Source of the DNA: Adiantum capillus-veneris
Taxonomy: Eukaryota > Streptophyta > Polypodiopsida > Polypodiales > Pteridaceae
Reading direction: 5' to 3'
Assembly (NCBI GenBank): GCA_014529385.2
Contig: CM043948.1
Location: 83,384,260 to 83,448,259 of the forward strand
Length of the DNA: 64,000 nucleotides
The notes under the pieces were generated by a model that saw nothing but the letters and a program-made list of their open reading frames with translations, had not been told where the DNA came from and did no database searches. Both the position numbers and the translations under genes were made by a program. Of this stretch, positions 11,041 through 22,860 are shown piece by piece; the first letter of the stretch is position 1, and each line of letters begins with the position of its first letter.

Positions 11041-12906
11041 ATGGTTGACAATAATCAAGAGAGTAGAATGAACATTGATAGCTTTGATTTTGCACATGAA
11101 GGTGCTAATGATGATGCTCCCATGTTTGTGAATTATCTCGTCACTAGGTTACAACAAGCTATGGGCAACCCTTCTTTGCAAGCTGAAGTTACTCAACAAC
11201 TTCGTGCTTATGGAATTTCCCTTCCTCTCCAAGAGGAGAGAGAGCTTAGGAGGCCAAAAGAAGACTCTCTCCCATTCGAGAGGAGGAATCCAAAGAGTAA
11301 GAAAGCAATGAAAGTTTAAGTTCCTCAGAAGATGTGGCTCCACGAAGACGGTGGTCTAGACGATCGCCCACTCCTCCCAAGAGGAAAATATCAACACATA
11401 GTCCTTCTCCTCATCACTCTGAAAGGCAAGAGAGGAAACAAAGGAAGAAAAGGGCTAGGAAGAGGTCACCCTCTTCTCCTTCTTCTTCATCTTCCTCCTC
11501 TTCTGACGAAAGTTATGGTTATTCTCTTACATAATACAAGAGGGGAGGACATCGCAAATCATTTTCTGCATGGCGAAGGTCACAAAAGCTAAAGAAGTTC
11601 AAGGAGGGAGGAAAGAGTATCTCTTTTCTCACCTATGATGGCACCTTCGGTGCTACCGGCAAAGTGTTGGCCTTCATCCAGCAAATTTGATGCGGCCTTT
11701 GGAGATGAGGGCTTCACAGAGTCCTCTAAGCTACGCCATGTAGCTATGCACTTCCAAAAATCAGCTTGTCAATGGTGGGCTAGCCTTCGTGGAAATGGTG
11801 AAGCCCCAAAGACATGGAAAAATCTACGAGTTTCCATCATGAAGCAATTCCTTGCAAGCGATACAAAGGACAAAGTGCTTACCGAATGGCGCAGCTTGAA
11901 GCTCCTCTCCTATGAGTCTATCCACAAATATGTAGACAAGTTTTGGGATTTACATCTCAAGGCTACTGTCTTTCAAAAGATAGACTTTGCCGAGCAAAGG
12001 CAGCAATTATGTGTGGGATTACCTGAAGAGATGGCCGATTACATCAACTCTCAACGGCCTACTACAATTAGCGAAGTAATCCATCACACCATGGTTGCTT
12101 CACGCATCAATTTCCATCAAGGGGCTAGACGTAATGTCAAGCCCATGGAAAACAAAGACAAAAATGATGCAAAGGGGAAAACCAATGTTCAAAATACTTC
12201 CCAAATCAATTCCAACAACAACAACAATCGGTCCAAGGTGAAGGGAGTTTACAAAGGTAAAAACAAACTCTCTCCTGAAGAGCTTGAAGCTTTTCGCAAG
12301 GACCATAAGTGTTTCAAGTGTGGGGAGCAAGGACATGGCTATCGTTCTTGCCCCAAGAAGAATATTCGCAATGAGACTCCTAGGGCTTCCACCATCGAAG
12401 CTCCAAAAGAGGATGCTCATTGCAAAGGATCATCCCTTTCCTATGCTTGGGGAAAGTTAAGAGAGCATGATGCCTTCATCTTGTTTGACCCTAGCTCTAC
12501 TCTTAACTTCATATCAATGGAGTTGGCCACCAAGTTGGGCATTCAAGCTTTTGAGATGGGAGATATAGTAGTGGCTGATGCAGCTTTCAAGGGACAACAA
12601 GCCTCCATTACTCCCTTGATTGGGAAGTTGAGGCTTCATGTCCAAAGCTATGTTGACAAAGAAGACTTCTTCATCTCTCCTCTCCAACATGAGGATGTTA
12701 TCCTAGGGGCACCATGGTTTGATCGCATGGCTGCCAACATGAAGTTCCCTGAAAGGAGAATCTACTTCACCTACAGGGGAAAGAACATGTATATAGATGC
12801 TAGTGAGCGTGGTCACACTATTCCACTTGTAAATCCTCTTGCTTTTGATAAGTCAATGAAGGGCTCAGTTTCTGCGTACATGATTTTTGTCAAAGAGTCT
12901 CTATAA
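11041..12906 (+). pseudogene. gag: Element C gag and protease, frameshifted
   Basis: Starts MVDNNQES at 11041. The frame shifts near 11300 into a very Arg/Ser-rich stretch, then shifts back near 11686, where the gag capsid domain follows (HVAMHFQKSACQWWASL). One zinc knuckle, CFKCGEQGHGYRSC, lies near 12310. The protease follows in the same frame: FILFDPSSTLNFIS near 12478, where the usual DSGS or DTGA triad reads DPSS, so catalysis is probably lost, then VILGAPWF near 12700. The frame ends at a TAA (12904-12906), after which the same frame continues into RT. That suggests the stop is a mutation rather than a natural gag-pro boundary. Confidence 0.9.
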
Positions 12907-15804
12907 GATACTAATGTTTCATCAAATGTAAATGGTAGGAATCAAGAAGAGTTAGACTTGTCTAATTTTCTAAAAGGATTCCAAGATGTGTTCATCGATG
13001 ATATCCCTATGGACTTACCTCCAAAACGAGGGGATGATGACCATCGTATTGAGCTCCTTCCTGGAAGCTCACCACCTAACAAGCCTCCTTATCGAGTCTC
13101 ACAAGCTCAACAAGAGGAGATCATGAGGCAAGTATAAGAGCTGGTAGACAAAGGGACGGTGAGGCCTAGTTCCTCTCCCTTTTGTTCTCCAGTCCTTTTA
13201 GTGCAAAAGAAAGATGGTACATACCGTATGTGTGTGGACTATCGAGCACTAAACCATATCACTATCAAAAACAGATTTCCCGTACCTCGGGTAGAAGATC
13301 TGTTTGATAAGCTACAAGGCTCGACCTACTTCAATAGGATTGACCTTAAGAGTGGCTATCATCAAATAAGGATAGTGGATGAAGATATCTTAAAGACCGC
13401 GTTTTGCACAACGTTTGGTCTTTATGAATATCTATTCATGCCTTTTGGCTTGACTAATGCACCAGCTACGTTCAATCGTTTGATGGAGAAAATTTTTAGA
13501 CCATACCGCAAATTCACCGGAGTGTTCTTTGATGATATCATCATCTACTGCAAGTCTTTGGAGAGACATAAACAACATCTCCAAGTGATTTTTCAAGCAT
13601 TGAGGGAGAACAAGCTTTTTCTCAACCAAAAGAAAAGCGAATTCTTCCTACAAGAGATTCAATACCTAGGTCATATTATCTCTAAAGATGGTATCCAAAT
13701 GGATCCATCAAAGTTAGAGGTAATAAAAGCATGGCCTAACCCAAGAAATCTACATGAGCTAAGAAGCTTTGTTGGTATGTGCACATACTATAGACGCTTC
13801 ATAGCAAAATTCTCTCAAGTAGCAGGACCACTACACGACTTAACTAAGAAGAACGTTAAGTTTGTGTGGACTGCTAAGGAGCAAAATGCTTTTGAAAAGC
13901 TCAAAGAGAAGCTTACTTCCCAACCAGTCCTCATGCTTCCGGATCTCTCAAAGCCATTTGAGGTCCAATGTGATGCTTGTGGTGATTGACTTGGAGTAGT
14001 TTTGTTTCAAGAAAGGCATGCCATAGCATATGAGAGCCGAAGGCTCAATATTGATGAACGAGTCTTGGGCATTTATGAGAAAGAGATTTTAGTTGTTCTA
14101 CATGCCCTAGACACATGGAAGCACTACCTATTGGGGACTCCATTTATCCTACGAACCGACCACCAAAGTCTCAAGTATTTCATGACGCAAACCAAGGTTT
14201 CCGACAAACAAATGAGGTGGGCAAATTTTCTTTCGCAATTTAATTTCCATATTGCTCACATAGCTGGAAAGCACAATCAAGTGGCCGATGCACTTTCGCG
14301 ACGACCCAAAGTTAATGCGGTGTCTATAGCTACTCACAATGATCTATCCTCTATGATAGATGAGTATGCTGCTGACCCTAACTTTAGAGACATAATGTTA
14401 GCCCTAGCTTTGGGGAAGAAAGAGGAACCATTCACCTTGCAGGATGGTTATCTTCTCCACGGCAATAGGCTATGTGTTACCGATTCCCTTCGTGAGAAAG
14501 TTATGTATGAATCCCATGCTCCTCCATATGCTGGGCATAGAGGTATTCAATCTACTCTCCGAGGAGTAGAGACGTACTTCTATTGGCCTACCATGAAAGT
14601 GGACATACAAGAGTATGTTTCAAAATGTGTAGTATGCCAAAAGACCAAGTATGATAGAGGGAAGCAACCTGGATTACTCCAGCCATTGCCTATTCCAAAT
14701 TCACCATGGGAGAGTATATCCATGGATTTCATCTTTGGATTACCCAAGTCTATCCATGGGAATACAGGAATATGGAAAATAGTTGACAGGTTTAGTAAGC
14801 AAGCACATTTTATTCCTGTCAAAAAGACTATTAAGGCACATCAAATGGCAACTCTCTTCATATCTCAGATTTTCAAGCACCATGGATTACCCACATCCAT
14901 CGTGTCAGATAGAGATCCTAGAATGACCAGTAATTTCTAGAAAGGTATCTTTGAAAATCTAGGAACAAGATTGAATTTCTCTTCGGCCTATCACCCACAA
15001 ACGGATGGCCAAAGTGAGATAGCCAATCTTACGATACTCGATCTACTCAAGACTTATGTTACCGAGGTAGATCAACGCTCACAATGGGAAAAGTACTTAC
15101 CTCTTGTAGAGTATGCCTACAATAATACTGTACATACTTCTACGGGAAAAGCACCTTTTGAGATCATTGAGGGAAGACCTAAAAGTCCCTTGCTACTCAA
15201 AGTACATGGGAAGATCTTCGCCGCCGATGAGTATAGCCGTGACCTACAAGAATATTTTCAAAAGATTAAGGAGGCTATATCCATCTCTCAACAAAGGCAA
15301 AAAGCTGCTGCTGATAAGCACAGAAGAGCCTTAATGTTCAAAGAAAATGATTGGGTCTTACTCAAGTTTCCTAAGGCTCGATTAAGGCAAACGACGGGCA
15401 AAATTCCTATGGGCCATCAAAAGTATAATGCTAAACTAGCAAAAAGATACTATGGTCCTTTCCAAATCTTGAAGCCCATCAATGAGATGGCTTATCAACT
15501 CAAGTTCCCCAAACATTGGCTCATACACAATGCCTTTCATGTAAGCCTACTTAAGCCCTACAAAGGAGAGCCACCAACTGAACCAATTATTGAAGATCCT
15601 CCCGAAGTTGAAGACCAAGAAGAGGTGCTACAACCCGAAGCTGTTCTTCGACATGAAGACAAGGTATTACGACATGGTAAGATTATCCGTCGGTATCTTA
15701 TTAAGTTCAAAAATTATCCATTTGAAGATGCTAGATGGATGCAAGGAATACAGCTTAAGGATAGTATGAACCTTGTCAATGCTTACAATGCTACATTAGA
15801 GTAA
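12907..15804 (+). pseudogene. pol: Element C RT, RNase H, integrase and chromodomain, with in-frame stops
   Basis: All parts are in one frame. RT covers about 13070-13800: FCSPVLLVQKKDG, DLKSGYHQIR, and the catalytic box FFDDIIIY at about 13525, where YVDD or YIDD is usual. RNase H covers about 13960-14290 (QCDACGD, RTDHQSLKYF, HNQVADALSRR). Integrase begins with an HHCC finger (HAPPYAGHRG, CVVCQKTK), then the DDE core (SMDFIFGLP, VSDRDPRM, HPQTDGQSEIAN). A C-terminal chromodomain is seen near 15640-15740 (IIRRYLIKFKNYPFEDARW) and would bind histone marks to direct insertion. Stops at 13135 (TAA), 13987 (TGA for a conserved Gly) and 14938 (TAG for a conserved Trp) make it non-functional without readthrough. 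Confidence 0.95.
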
Positions 15805-16149
15805 GCAAATGCACAAATTTCTTTTAAATGACTCATGTTTTTGTCTTATAAGACTAGTCCTCTTTTTAATTGTGCACAAATTTAACTAGTATGCATGCTT
15901 AGAATCATGTTTGTGATGACGACGTCTCTCAAACACCAAGTAGAATTTAACGCTCTACTTTGGGAGAATGAAATTGACTAAAGAGCAGACATGCTTGCGG
16001 CAGCTATGTCTCCCAAGCACCAAATGGATTAGTCATCCATCTTGGAAAGATGTCGTAGGGTAAAAAGGGATCCTCTACCCGCTAAGTAAAATTGACTAAT
16101 GACTAAGGCTTTATCTCTTCTACCTCATAGTCGAGGACGACTATGATTT

Positions 16150-16163
16150 CAAGAGAGAGGTAA
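16150..16163 (+). other. Polypurine tract of element C
   Basis: CAAGAGAGAGGTAA lies immediately upstream of the 3' LTR. It is the expected plus-strand primer for second-strand DNA synthesis, although its last bases are not all purines. Confidence 0.75.
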
Positions 16164-17607
16164 TGTCATAAAATCTAATATCGATTCATTGAAGACCTCC
16201 AATAATGTGTGTAAAAGTCCTTAGATATAGGACCATAGTCAAGCTAGGTCTGAGCTTGAGGTGGGAACCCGGCCCAAGCTCGAGGTGCTTGTCCTGCTTG
16301 AAGTGCTTGTCATGCTTGAGGTGCTTGATTAATGTGCTTGAGGTACTTGACCTATTGCATGATTAAGGTGTTTGAGGTGCTTGACCTGCTGCATGATTAA
16401 GGTGCTTGAGGTGCTTTGACATGCTTGCCTGAGATGCTTATGGGAACACCCCTAGTCCAAGTGCTTAGTCATGCTTGATGACTAAGGTGCTTGAGCACCC
16501 AAGGTCAAAAAGATCCCTACAAAGAGGGGGGCGAGCCCTTTTCTTAGGGGTTAGAAAGAGAACACACACACACACACACACTCTCAAGGAAATCCCAAGC
16601 TTAAAGAGGCAGCAGGGACACATGGCAAGCCCATACCCATGTTACCTCCATGAGGTGCTTGAAACCTATTGGCTAGGATTAAAAGGGGTCCAATGATAAT
16701 TTACAACAATTATCTAATTGTTTTTGCATTTATCAAGTCCTCTCTCTCTCTAAGGGGAAAGGGGGACACTTGTCCCAAGACTACACCTATTGCTAGAAAT
16801 GGCCCAAGCTTGTGATTGGCTAGGCTTGGCATGAGCCAATGAGCTTCAATGATGAGCTAGGAGAGGGGGTCGACCTAGCAAGGAGGGGGGTTGCTTGCAA
16901 TGTATACTCACCCACACACACTCACAAACACTCTCATGGTGTGCTATGCAAAGTGCAAGAGCTCCCTCTCCTTCTCCAAGCACGTAGAGGTTGAGAGCCT
17001 ACACCAACACTCTTGGATATGGAGTGCAAATCCAACCAAGAGCCATGCTTCAATGCTTAAGCTTGCCATCTCCTTCTTCTTCATTACTATGCTATTATGT
17101 ATGCTAGCAACAAGAGTTATGATAAGTGAGGAACTAATTCTTTCTCCTACGAAATGTTTCTTCTTCCTCTTCCCTACCCTCATTCCCTGCTAGCTCTCTC
17201 CACCTTCGAAGGTGTTTGAGGTCTTGGGACGGAGGCTTGGGATAGTTAAAGCTTTCTTCAATTTTATGTTATGTTTGTGATGCATGAAGCTTTCCATCTT
17301 CATTGCATCACCTAGGTCACGAGGAACACAAAGATTGTATTGTAACAAGTCTCTCTTAATGGGAGAAATCATAATACAAATGCCTATTGGAGGGGGGACC
17401 GGCTCCACATGAATCCAGTCCTCAACTGTTGTCATGTTCTCTAAATTCTCTCTCTTGCAAAAGTATTGTTCATGCGAAGTTAACTCATTGCTATGATTAT
17501 GTTGCTATCTTTAACTATGTTCACCCACTATGCTCACAAAGTCATTTCTCAAAAGTACTTTTATTAATTTCCGCTACTCTCAAGTTAAATAGGCCAATTC
17601 CATTACA
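16164..17607 (+). repeat. 3' LTR of element C, 198 bp shorter than the 5' LTR
   Basis: Begins TGTCATAAAATC and ends CCATTACA. It lacks the segment equal to 9006-9203 of the 5' LTR and is otherwise nearly identical. Because both LTRs are made from one template, the loss happened after insertion or during that reverse-transcription event. It is flanked on the right by the GAACT TSD. Confidence 0.95.
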
Positions 17608-17934
17608 GAACTATTTGTTCCACCTAGCTCAGGAATAGGGAAATCAAATGAAGCTTCTTGCTCTTCATGTAGTTCGTATACGGAAATAGAAGCTTCGACA
17701 CAACCTCCACCTACCATTGTACATATCCATACAAGCAAGAAAGAGTTTGCACCTCCCGTTGTTAGTTCACTACCTACAACAATGTTGCAAATAAAATCAT
17801 GGGAGAGTACCTTACCACCCTTGCAACTAGATGAAACGCATTGGGCGGTCGAAAACTATTGGTTAGAGCCTTCACCCATAGCAACTTGGAACAATTGGTT
17901 TCAAAAGGTGACGACATCATTCCAAAAGGTATGA
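17608..17934 (+). pseudogene. End of element A polyprotein (C-terminal domain), continuing after element C
   Basis: The element A frame resumes after element C with FVPPSSGIGK, an acidic Ser/Pro-rich linker, then the motif SWESTLPPLQLDE and WNNWFQKVTTSFQ before a TGA at 17932. The WES...WNNWFQ ending recurs in B (50542-50720) and D (34610-34755). The two tryptophan-rich motifs are the most conserved part of the unknown domain. No function can be assigned. It sits where other Ty3/gypsy elements would have RT, and the frame has no room for a polymerase. Confidence 0.8.
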
Positions 17935-19565
17935 TCTACCCAAGGAAGGGGGGAGGGTTTGCTGACAGTCATCATTCATTCACTCACTCTCCTCTCAACC
18001 TTCCTCCCTGACCTCTCAATCTCTCAATCTTAGGGAATGTACGTATAAAGCCTTATACTCACAAAAAACAAAAATAATAAAGAGCAAGAGCAATTAGCAA
18101 ATGAGTATGCATAATAAAAGTCAAAACATTGACCCAGACCTACATATTCACATCCGGTACACTGAAACAAAGACCTATGTCTTTAAGCACCTTTGATCGT
18201 CATCACTCGAGTGATGGAGGGTAGGTAGGATTAGTACAATAGGAGTGTTTCTGTTTTAGAGTTGAGTGATTAGCAAAGTTATTTCTTCCCACTGATGTGC
18301 CTCCTAGAGGTATTCTCTGTGTTTCCTAGTGTGTACAGGAACGTGTTGCTGTGGTTAGGATTTGGACCTTCATAGAATCTTTTCTCTCATCCACTTTTCA
18401 AACCAAGCGCGACCATCAACACAAACAGGTGTTTCTTGTCCATTAGCATTGCCCCTTATCTTTTTGCATCCATGTTTGTCTGCTTTAATAGTGATTGGTA
18501 GCATAATATCCAGCACATTTGCTTAGTATCAAACATTAAATTCAATGTAATTTTTCATCATAGGTTTAAAAATCAAGCAGTCCGACTAAGCTAGTTTGAC
18601 CAAGCTAGGTGTTAGATATCTTCTCTTAATACCATGGGGAATGCCTTCTTAATAATTAATGGTTACTTAGGTTCTTAATTCGATTTAGGCAACATTGTGT
18701 GAAATGTACTTTTTTAGGGCTTTCTACTGGGCTTAGTCCCTATTGACCTTTAGCTTAAGTATTATAAAGGGAGTTTACTAGTGTGATGAGCCTAGGGAGG
18801 GTAACAATGTTATATGACCCCTTAAAGTTACAAAAGTAAAATGCTAAAAACGAACAAACAAAAAATCAAAGTGCCACAATGTAAAATCTTAAGCTGGAAG
18901 AGAAATTTCAGCTTGATTTGGTACTTCACTAACATGTATCGCCTATGGTACTAGAGCCCTAGACATTCCCAGTGTGGGCGCTTTTCCTTGAAAAGCAAAA
19001 AATCCAAGGCATACAAAATAAGCACACACATCAAAAGTAAATCAATGAGAAAAGACTTTTGGGGGGTTAAAGAAAAGGTAATTAGTTAGGCGATGATTTC
19101 ATGAGAAATTCCTTTTATTGTAGCTTAACTACAAGGTCTTCTAGGTATAGCCTCTAGTCAGCCCTCGAACATGAAATACTTGGCTCTCGCGATTAAACAA
19201 CTTAATTGACTAGAGAAAATTGAGAAGCTTGCCCATGTCATCAATAGTCGATCTTTAGTGCCTTTCGGTCGTTAAATTAGCGACCCCAGACTTGTTTAAT
19301 TTTTTACCTTTACAACTGTTTATGCGTTTGATTATATTGCAATTTAATGTTTATTGCTGACAAATGGTTTAGAATTATGCTACCAATCAATTTGTCTACC
19401 TAAAATTACATATGCTTTCTAATTGTTTATGAGAATGAAATTACTGTGCCAATGTTGTTTGATTTTGCGGTGACTGAAGAAGCCTAAGGACATTCATCTC
19501 AAATGATCTTCCACCTCAATGAACGAGCTTCAACTCAATAGCTTTCGAGGACGGAATCTACATCA
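17935..19565 (+). other. 3' non-coding region of element A
   Basis: About 1.6 kb with no open frame of note. It is closely matched by D (35420-36790, same strand), B (48907-50541, opposite strand) and H (28542-29964, opposite strand). The high conservation of a non-coding stretch across copies suggests that it carries RNA signals, or simply shared descent. Confidence 0.75.
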
Positions 19566-19577
19566 GGAAGGGGGGCA
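19566..19577 (+). other. Polypurine tract of element A
   Basis: GGAAGGGGGGCA directly precedes the 3' LTR. The same tract precedes the LTRs of D (36789-36800) and, reversed, B (48895-48906). A close relative precedes H (28530-28541). Confidence 0.9.
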
Positions 19578-19873
19578 TGTTAACCCTCATGGCTCACGGA
19601 CACCCTATCACCTACAACGGACGTTGTATTATTTACTTGGTAGAGTCAAGTACCGGGCTTGTCGGTCCAATAGAAAAAGGGTAAGAGTGATCGCCGATGA
19701 GAGGTGCACTCTAACTGGAACATTCAAGGGATTAGTTGGCTAAGCATGGGCGCCCAAGTGTGAATGGGGCAAGCTCATATAAAAGTCAACTAAACCTAAA
19801 AATCACTCATTCTCTCATTTGTGCAATAGAAGAGTGCTCTTGCTCCGTCTCCATCTTCTTCTTCTTCATCTCC

Positions 19874-19918
<45 letters not shown>

Positions 19919-19922
19919 CGTT

Positions 19923-19975
<53 letters not shown>

Positions 19976-20213
19976 TCGAGCATTGTGACGACGGCACGGC
20001 GGTGGCAAAGCGGTTGAGCGCGGCGCAGCGGTGGCTCCTTCTTCTTCGCAGCGAGGAATCCTCCACGAAAGCAAGCGTAGAGCGGTGAGTGACACACCAT
20101 CGCCTTCTTTGAGCTTACTAGTTTAGGCTTGTTGTTGTGCTTGGAGCCATTTGTGGCTCGCACACAGTGTATTGGCAAGTTCCTTGCATTGACACGTGCG
20201 ACATACGTGCACA
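19578..20213 (+). repeat. 3' LTR of element A (full length)
   Basis: A 636 bp LTR from TGTTAACCC to ...ACGTGCACA. It contains a TATA-like box at 19776-19784, a (GT)n tract at 19874-19915 and a (GA)n tract at 19926-19971. It is followed by the TSD CTCCA. Apparent reading frames made of Arg-Glu or Cys-Val repeats here are microsatellite translations. Confidence 0.93.
19776..19784 (+). promoter_or_regulatory. Candidate TATA box of the A-family LTR promoter
   Basis: CATATAAAA about 200 bp into the LTR, upstream of the CT/GA-rich part. The same motif is kept at this position in the LTRs of D and B. The shortened 5' LTR of element A lacks it, so this copy could not have been transcribed from its 5' LTR after the deletion. 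Confidence 0.55.
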
Positions 20214-20215
20214 CT

Positions 20216-20575
20216 CCAAATATGCACCTATGATATATTCGCATGCCTCCACGAGCGCCTAATGTAGAAGATTACTCAAACGGATACAAGTCCGATTCTT
20301 GTAGGCATTCATGACCAAAAAAATATGAACCTACAATCTAATGGAGAAAATGCAGTCGCTGTAATTGGGAGTGCTATTACTTGTATGTGGGGGTGCTCCC
20401 AAATATGCACCTATGATCTAATCACATGCCTCCATGAGCACCTAATGCAGAAGATTACTCAGACGGATACAAATCCGATTCTTGTAGACATTCATGACCA
20501 AAAAAATATGAACCTACAATCTAGTGGAGAAAATGCAGTCGTTGCTAGTACTTGTATGCGGGTGTGCTTAGTGAA
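20216..20575 (+). repeat. Tandem duplication, 183 bp period, about two units
   Basis: Units at 20216-20398 and 20399-20575 share CAAATATGCACCTATGAT, 'gaagattactca', 'gattcttgta', ATTCATGACCAAAAAAATAT and 'ggagaaaatgcagtcg', with scattered differences. Element A ends right at the first unit. No known satellite is recognised. Open frames across it are not convincing as genes. Confidence 0.85.
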
Positions 20576-21140
20576 GGATACAACAAGAAGGTCTGAACCT
20601 TTGAACCATATCTCACATTCTTCCAAAGAGTCTGGATCAAAAATGGAAATTGGTGTTTACATATGCAAAGTTGTTTATATGATTCAACATGAGGTGGAGT
20701 ATGAAAGGACAATTGCAAAATGCAGCATGAATGAAAGGTGAAGGTTCTGTTATGGTTATGGACCATTAAGCAATCAAGATGGCTTCAGGATGGTGCCCAA
20801 CATGTGATAGGATTTGTAGATGTGTGGGGTGATGGTGAGGTGGCAATGGGTATCCCTAACATGGTGCGAAAAAGAACCTCCTAGAATAAGCCGTCGATAA
20901 CCCCAGTGTGATCCTGTGATCTAGGGTGTAGAGTGCCAATTGCCCGTCTTGTCCAGCTTGGGAAGGGATGTTCCCTCCCCCCCCCCCCCGGGTCATCCTC
21001 CCCTACTCTCGCCATGTTGGTCCACCAAGTACTCCCCCCAAAGGGGACTAAGAAACTAGCCCAACACTACCAGCAATGTACTTTGTCATTTGCTAGCCAT
21101 GGTGGGGTGTAGAATCTCTAAACCTATGTAGGCACGAGTT
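20576..21140. other. No recognisable feature
   Basis: Unclassified sequence with a short poly-C run near 20980-20989. I see no domain or repeat boundary. It may be the 5' leader of the LINE that follows. Confidence 0.4.
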
Positions 21141-21209
21141 TGTGTGCTCCTCGCCTCCCTCCCAATGGAGTCTCCAACCCACTCCTAGAAGGCCTTCTCA
21201 TCAAAGAAG

Positions 21210-21982
21210 GCTCATGACCTATTGGGACTGGCTTGCACCATGTGCTCGAGGTAGGCCTTTCGTGACATTCTCAACTATTCTTATAAAAAAGCTTGAACTA
21301 GACTTGGAAGCTAGGCCTATGGCAAGGTTGTTGGCTTGTCCCCGTTCCCTCACAGACTTTCTAAAAGAATGGATTAAAACCAACTTGGGCTACTGACGGG
21401 CTGAACTTGAGACCATGCAATTGCTACCAAAAAAACTATTACATGTTCGTCTTTCAAGACATAGAGATGGCCTTCAACGTGTTGAGTGTAGGACAACGGA
21501 TGTTGAGGAACTCCCCACCCTGCCTATTCTGGTGGTCCAAGGGTTTCAACCCTGAAGTCTTAACCTTGAACAACTACCTTGTCTAGGTAGAGTTCCCTAA
21601 TCTCCCCTTTCACTATCACAATCACCTAAAACCAATAGCTACCACTCTAGGAAGGAAGATCCTCAAGGCCAAGAGTAGAAGGGATTTCAAACCTGCATGG
21701 CACTCACAGGTCCTCCTGGAGATGGATCTATCTAAATACACCAATGGTAAGGACTTATCTAGTCTCCCAACTAATATTGACATATCCGTCAATGATGGTA
21801 ATGGGTTGTGGCAAAAAGTATATGGATATCTCGTTCAGGCCGACTTCTTGTGTGGAGTGTCTAGACATTTTGTTCTAGAATATCCCATCAAGCACCCCCA
21901 TCCCAAAGAGACCCCCTCCCCTTCACCATATCTCCCGAAAAAACCCTATTCCCACTGCTTCAAGTGGGGTCAAACCCGCTAA
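21210..21982 (+). pseudogene. LINE (L1-type) ORF1 remnant with DUF4283-like domain
   Basis: Frame 1 from about 21210 carries RSLTDFLKEWIKTNLG. After a frameshift near 21430, frame 2 continues with YYMFVFQDIEMAFNVLSVGQ, FWWSKGFNPEV, a conserved Val-x-Phe-Pro-x-Leu-Pro (VEFPNLPFHYHN, preceded by a TAG replacing Trp) and VLLEMDLSKY. This order matches the DUF4283 RNA-binding-like domain found in plant L1 ORF1 proteins. The zinc-knuckle region after it is not clearly preserved. The stop and shift make it a dead copy. Confidence 0.65.
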
Positions 21983-22412
21983 CAAGGAGGACTCTAGCCA
22001 TGGACCCCTAACTCCCAGTGTCAAAGAGCTGACAACAAGAAGGCCGAGCCCAAGAAGAACAAAGCTAGCGATCAATATGCCATCTTGGCCATGCTGTAGG
22101 AGTGGAAGAATCAGAGGAGTCTAGTACATGTGAATCAATACAAGCCGAGCTTCAAGACAATGCTAAAGCCATTGAAGTCGACATGGCTAGGATTGAAACT
22201 GGGACCAACTAGTTGGACAAAGACACCATGCTCGACTTAAATAATGAAAGTGTCCCTATAGACCCTCTCCTCAAGTAGTGGCTCAACAAGAGCATGGACC
22301 CTCACCCATGGATATCCTCGATGACAACAAGAGGACCCGCAACAATGTGTCCCAAACTCCTCCAAGGATGAGTAACAGAGGAGGGAAAGAATTAAGAGAG
22401 TTGGTAGACGAG

Positions 22413-22860
22413 AATAGTCTCTTGGAATATCAAGGGGCCCATAGACCCCTCCAAATCCAAGAGAGCTCTGCTTGGATCTAGATAAACCACGCTGATGATG
22501 TCACCCTTCAAGAAGTCAAATGCACCCATGGTGAACTTCTGGAAAGGCTTAAGACTATCTCCCAAGAGCATAAGTGGATCTTTTTAAAGCACACAATAGG
22601 ATTTGATGGCTCTTCCATGGGATTCCTCAACTCACTGGAAAGTCATTCCTCAAATCATTGGAAAGTCATTCCCTTCCCTCATTGAACAAAACTGGTGTGC
22701 CATTCTCTTCCTTGCACCCATCGTGTTACAAGATTGGGCACCCTCCTGTTGTATGTGGTTAACTACAATTGGGATAGCTGGAGTGTAATGGGTAATTATT
22801 GTGTTGTCTTTCTATTTTTTACTAATGGTGAGTTGATGACTTGTAAATTGGAGTTATGGG
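22413..22860 (+). pseudogene. LINE ORF2 endonuclease start, degenerate
   Basis: Begins RIVSWNIKGP, the usual opening of the plant LINE apurinic-type endonuclease. After a frameshift near 22485 it reads DDVTLQEVKC, where the QE-x-K motif holds the metal-binding Glu, and then ERLKTISQEHKWIF. Similarity fades by about 22860. The endonuclease nicks target DNA for target-primed reverse transcription. It lies 430 bp downstream of the ORF1 remnant in the same direction, as expected. The RT itself is missing here; a zinc-binding 3' end occurs at 25930. Confidence 0.6.

Larger units (their letters stand above)
8988..17607 (+). mobile_element. Element C: chromovirus (Ty3/gypsy) with chromodomain
   Basis: A full-length element inserted in element A coding sequence, with TSD GAACT at 8983-8987 and 17608-17612. 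It has two long LTRs, a Met-tRNA primer site, gag, protease, RT, RNase H, integrase and a C-terminal chromodomain in the order usual for chromoviruses. The LTRs differ at only about 15 positions by eye across about 1.4 kb, so insertion was recent. Even so, the coding region has at least four in-frame stops and two frameshifts in gag. The 5' LTR begins CTCATAAAATC instead of TGTCATAAAATC, so its terminal TG is mutated. Confidence 0.95.
3032..20213 (+). mobile_element. Element A: Ty3/gypsy-type gag-protease retrotransposon without pol, split by element C
   Basis: A complete element bounded by LTRs starting TGTTAAC and ending ...GCACA, flanked by a perfect 5 bp TSD, CTCCA (3027-3031 and 20214-20218). 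Order: a shortened 5' LTR, a primer site resembling tRNA-Asp, a leader with a (TTTA)n tract, gag, aspartic protease, an unknown C-terminal domain, a 1.6 kb 3' non-coding region, a polypurine tract and the 3' LTR. After removing nested element C (8988-17607) the element is about 8.6 kb. It lacks RT, RNase H and integrase. Element B has the same layout, so the absence is a family trait rather than a private deletion. Stops and frameshifts show this copy is dead. Confidence 0.9.

Noticed and set aside
19796-20095. Several overlapping frames rich in Arg-Glu, Ser-Leu, His-Thr or Cys-Val
   Set aside because: They are translations of (GT)n and (GA)n microsatellites within an LTR.
20325-20741. Open frame of 138 codons across the 183 bp tandem repeat
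   Set aside because: It reads through both repeat units and has no domain. Openness is likely by chance.
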